Positions 6,101-6,602 of a stretch of 6,602 nt of DNA are shown here, piece after piece (within the stretch, counting starts at the first letter, position 1; the number at the start of each line of letters is the position of its first letter). The DNA comes from Anaerolineae bacterium (GTDB taxonomy: Bacteria > Chloroflexota > Anaerolineae > Aggregatilineales > Phototrophicaceae). Both the position numbers and the translations under genes were made by a program. Location of the stretch: NCBI GenBank assembly GCA_015492875.1, contig WGEI01000016.1, forward strand, positions 1 through 6,602, written 5' to 3'. A model generated the notes under the pieces. It saw only the letters and a list, made by a program, of their open reading frames with translations, searched no databases and was not told where the DNA came from.

Positions 6101-6602
6101 TAGCCCACGATAATGAATAGGCGCACGGAAAGTTTTGTGCACACAATGCTCGCTCCATGTTTGGGCAATCATCTCTAGCTCAAGGTCGGTAGGGTTGCGC
6201 CCTTCGCTTTCATAATAAAGACGAACGGCTTGCATCTCCGATAAGTTGAAAGCAAGCCGCCGCTGTTGACTGATGGCGATGAGCGTTGCGTCGTCGGCGT
6301 CGATGATGGGAACAATCTCCACATGGTGCGAAGCGCTCCCATCTCCTACCGGTGAGGGGATAATGGGTGCGTTGATGCGATACCCCTGAATGACCGGATT
6401 AGAGAAGATACATGTCGCTAAGTCGTGGAGTTGCGGTTCATGCAATGTGCCATAGAGGAGGTATCGTTTACCCGTTGCCGTCCACTGTACGCCGCTATAA
6501 TCAAGCTGTTGTATACAGCGGCTTAAACTCTCGGCCACAGGGTCGGTAACGCCGGGAAGAAATGTGATGTCGATATAGTGGTCTGGTGGTGGGTGGTAGT
6601 TG
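3152..6602 (-). CDS. purL: Fused PurS-PurL-PurQ phosphoribosylformylglycinamidine (FGAM) synthase, 5' end outside the window
   Basis: This enzyme converts FGAR, ATP and glutamine to FGAM, step 4. The frame is open from the window edge to TAA at 3154-3152, at least 1149 residues. Residues here count from the GTG at 6538. A PurS-like domain comes first: YIDITFLPGVTDP lies upstream of that GTG, and GKRYLL (23-28) and NPVIQGYRI (47-55) follow. A linker (about 60-95) leads to a two-lobed PurL core (about 96-860) with WSEHC (128-132, His131), VETHNHPSA (195-203), GGANTGVGG (208-216), DCGAGGLSS (377-385), GKDSLNNEY (647-655) and HDCSEGG (748-754). After a Pro/Ala/Lys-rich linker (864-876) comes a PurQ class I glutaminase: PGGFSYGDD (928-936), GICNGFQ (967-973), YPANPNGS (1068-1075), PHPEN (1094-1098). 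The likely triad is Cys969, His1095, Glu1097. The GTG lacks a Shine-Dalgarno site and would cut off the first PurS strand; no other start codon precedes it in the window. The GKDSLNNEY-type core looks nearer to small PurL than to the 1295-residue E. coli protein. Confidence 0.97.
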   Translation of the reverse strand, partial: NYHPPPDHYIDITFLPGVTDPVAESLSRCIQQLDYSGVQWTATGKRYLLYGTLHEPQLHDLATCIFSNPVIQGYRINAPIIPSPVGDGSASHHVEIVPIIDADDATLIAISQQRRLAFNLSEMQAVRLYYESEGRNPTDLELEMIAQTWSEHCVHKTFRAPIHYRGLDDERTINGLLKTYIRAATDKLNKPWLRSVFVDNAGIIAFDDSYDLAFKVETHNHPSAIEPFGGANTGVGGVIRDILGVSARPIANTNVLCFGLPDAEQLPEGVLHPRQIAAGVVHGIEDYGNKMGIPTVNGAVLYDNGYTANPLVFCGCLGILPHGSHPITPQAGDYIIVLGGRTGRDGLRGATFSSMEMDAQTGTVAGSSVQIGHPINEKQVQEVILRARDEKLYHAITDCGAGGLSSAVGEMAAGIGGYVQLKEVPLKYDGLQPWEIWLSEAQERMVMAVPPENWPRLQEICAGQNVEAVKIGHFEASRRLKIDYGDRTVGDISLEFLHDGLPLCPLEAVYEPPHIEETAPIIIDPCDALLQLLAHPNIRNKEGIVRRYDHEVQGGIAVKPFGGIAHSGHNDGAVIVPQVAQNQTNPAGVVLSAGICPQYPDPYTMAWAAIDEAVRNAVAVGADPDRIALLDNFCWGNPNLPDRLGSLVRCAEGCYDAALAYGAPFISGKDSLNNEYADSEGQRHAIPGTLLISAVGIVPDVTCTATSDLKQAGDYLYAIGLTREELGGSHYGLVTGAQYTTPPQPNPDALVTLSALHSAMREGLVRACHDCSEGGWAVALAEMCIGGGLGATFNLCAIPAEGALSDTARAFAESLTRFVVEVRPEDAPRFEALLQGVPFARVGQVTQTPTLELHLGGGDVTMPLMQLADAWSVADRLPQTPVRLTAKPQPAPAVKKAPRVLILHADGTNRDHDAAIACHLAGGEPEIVHINQLRRGERRFSDYHMLVVPGGFSYGDDLSAGRLWALDLRHDFADDIAAFISAGKPVIGICNGFQTLVKSGLLPGDDLSGKVTLTYNQSRRFECRWVYLAPNPNSPSLFTSGLEDALITCPVAHGEGRLMVADEVTREALWQRQLPSLTYVNPDGSPATYPANPNGSVDGIAALSNQAGNVFGLMPHPENHIFPWQHPRHHRGEMGNMGLVLFTNGIRQA

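Noticed and set aside
1..6602. A previously undescribed biological system
   Set aside because: Every gene belongs to a well-known purine biosynthesis family and the gaps are too short to hide another gene. The unusual points concern architecture and enzyme class, not a new system.

Overview
The window is a tightly packed piece of a bacterial de novo purine biosynthesis operon. All genes are on the minus strand, so transcription runs from high to low coordinates. No promoter, terminator, RNA gene or mobile element is visible. The largest gene-free gap is about 50 bp, so no stretch over 300 bases lacks a gene. Both window edges cut through genes, so the operon continues on both sides.

Layout in order of transcription: (1) 6602-3152, a fused PurS-PurL-PurQ formylglycinamidine ribonucleotide (FGAM) synthase whose first codons lie outside the window; (2) 3135-2185, purC, SAICAR synthetase; (3) 2131-1649, purE, which by its motifs is a class II (CO2-using) AIR carboxylase; (4) 1652-159, purF, glutamine PRPP amidotransferase of the propeptide and Fe-S type; (5) 162-1, the first 54 codons of purD, GAR synthetase. 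purE/purF and purF/purD overlap by ATGA. purL/purC and purC/purE are separated by 16 and about 50 bp, each gap carrying a strong GGGAGG Shine-Dalgarno sequence. The purC-purE gap also holds a perfect 19-bp tandem duplication that runs over the purC stop codon.

Together the genes cover step 1 (PurF, phosphoribosylamine), step 2 (PurD, GAR), step 4 (PurSLQ, FGAM), AIR carboxylation (PurE, CAIR) and SAICAR formation (PurC). The enzymes for GAR formylation (PurN or PurT), AIR formation (PurM), SAICAR cleavage (PurB) and the final two steps (PurH) are not in the window. No purK is seen, and a class II PurE would not need one.

The genes are bacterial: operon structure, Shine-Dalgarno sites and ATGA junctions all fit. 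Base composition looks moderate, a little above 50% GC by eye. The single-chain FGAM synthase with a small-type PurL core, the class II PurE and the Ade1-like PurC together suggest a phylum outside Enterobacteria and Firmicutes. Chloroflexota is my best guess, from general resemblance only and with low confidence. Nothing here looks like a wholly new system. The points worth a second look are the PurS-PurL-PurQ fusion, the class II PurE and the tandem repeat with stacked stop codons.
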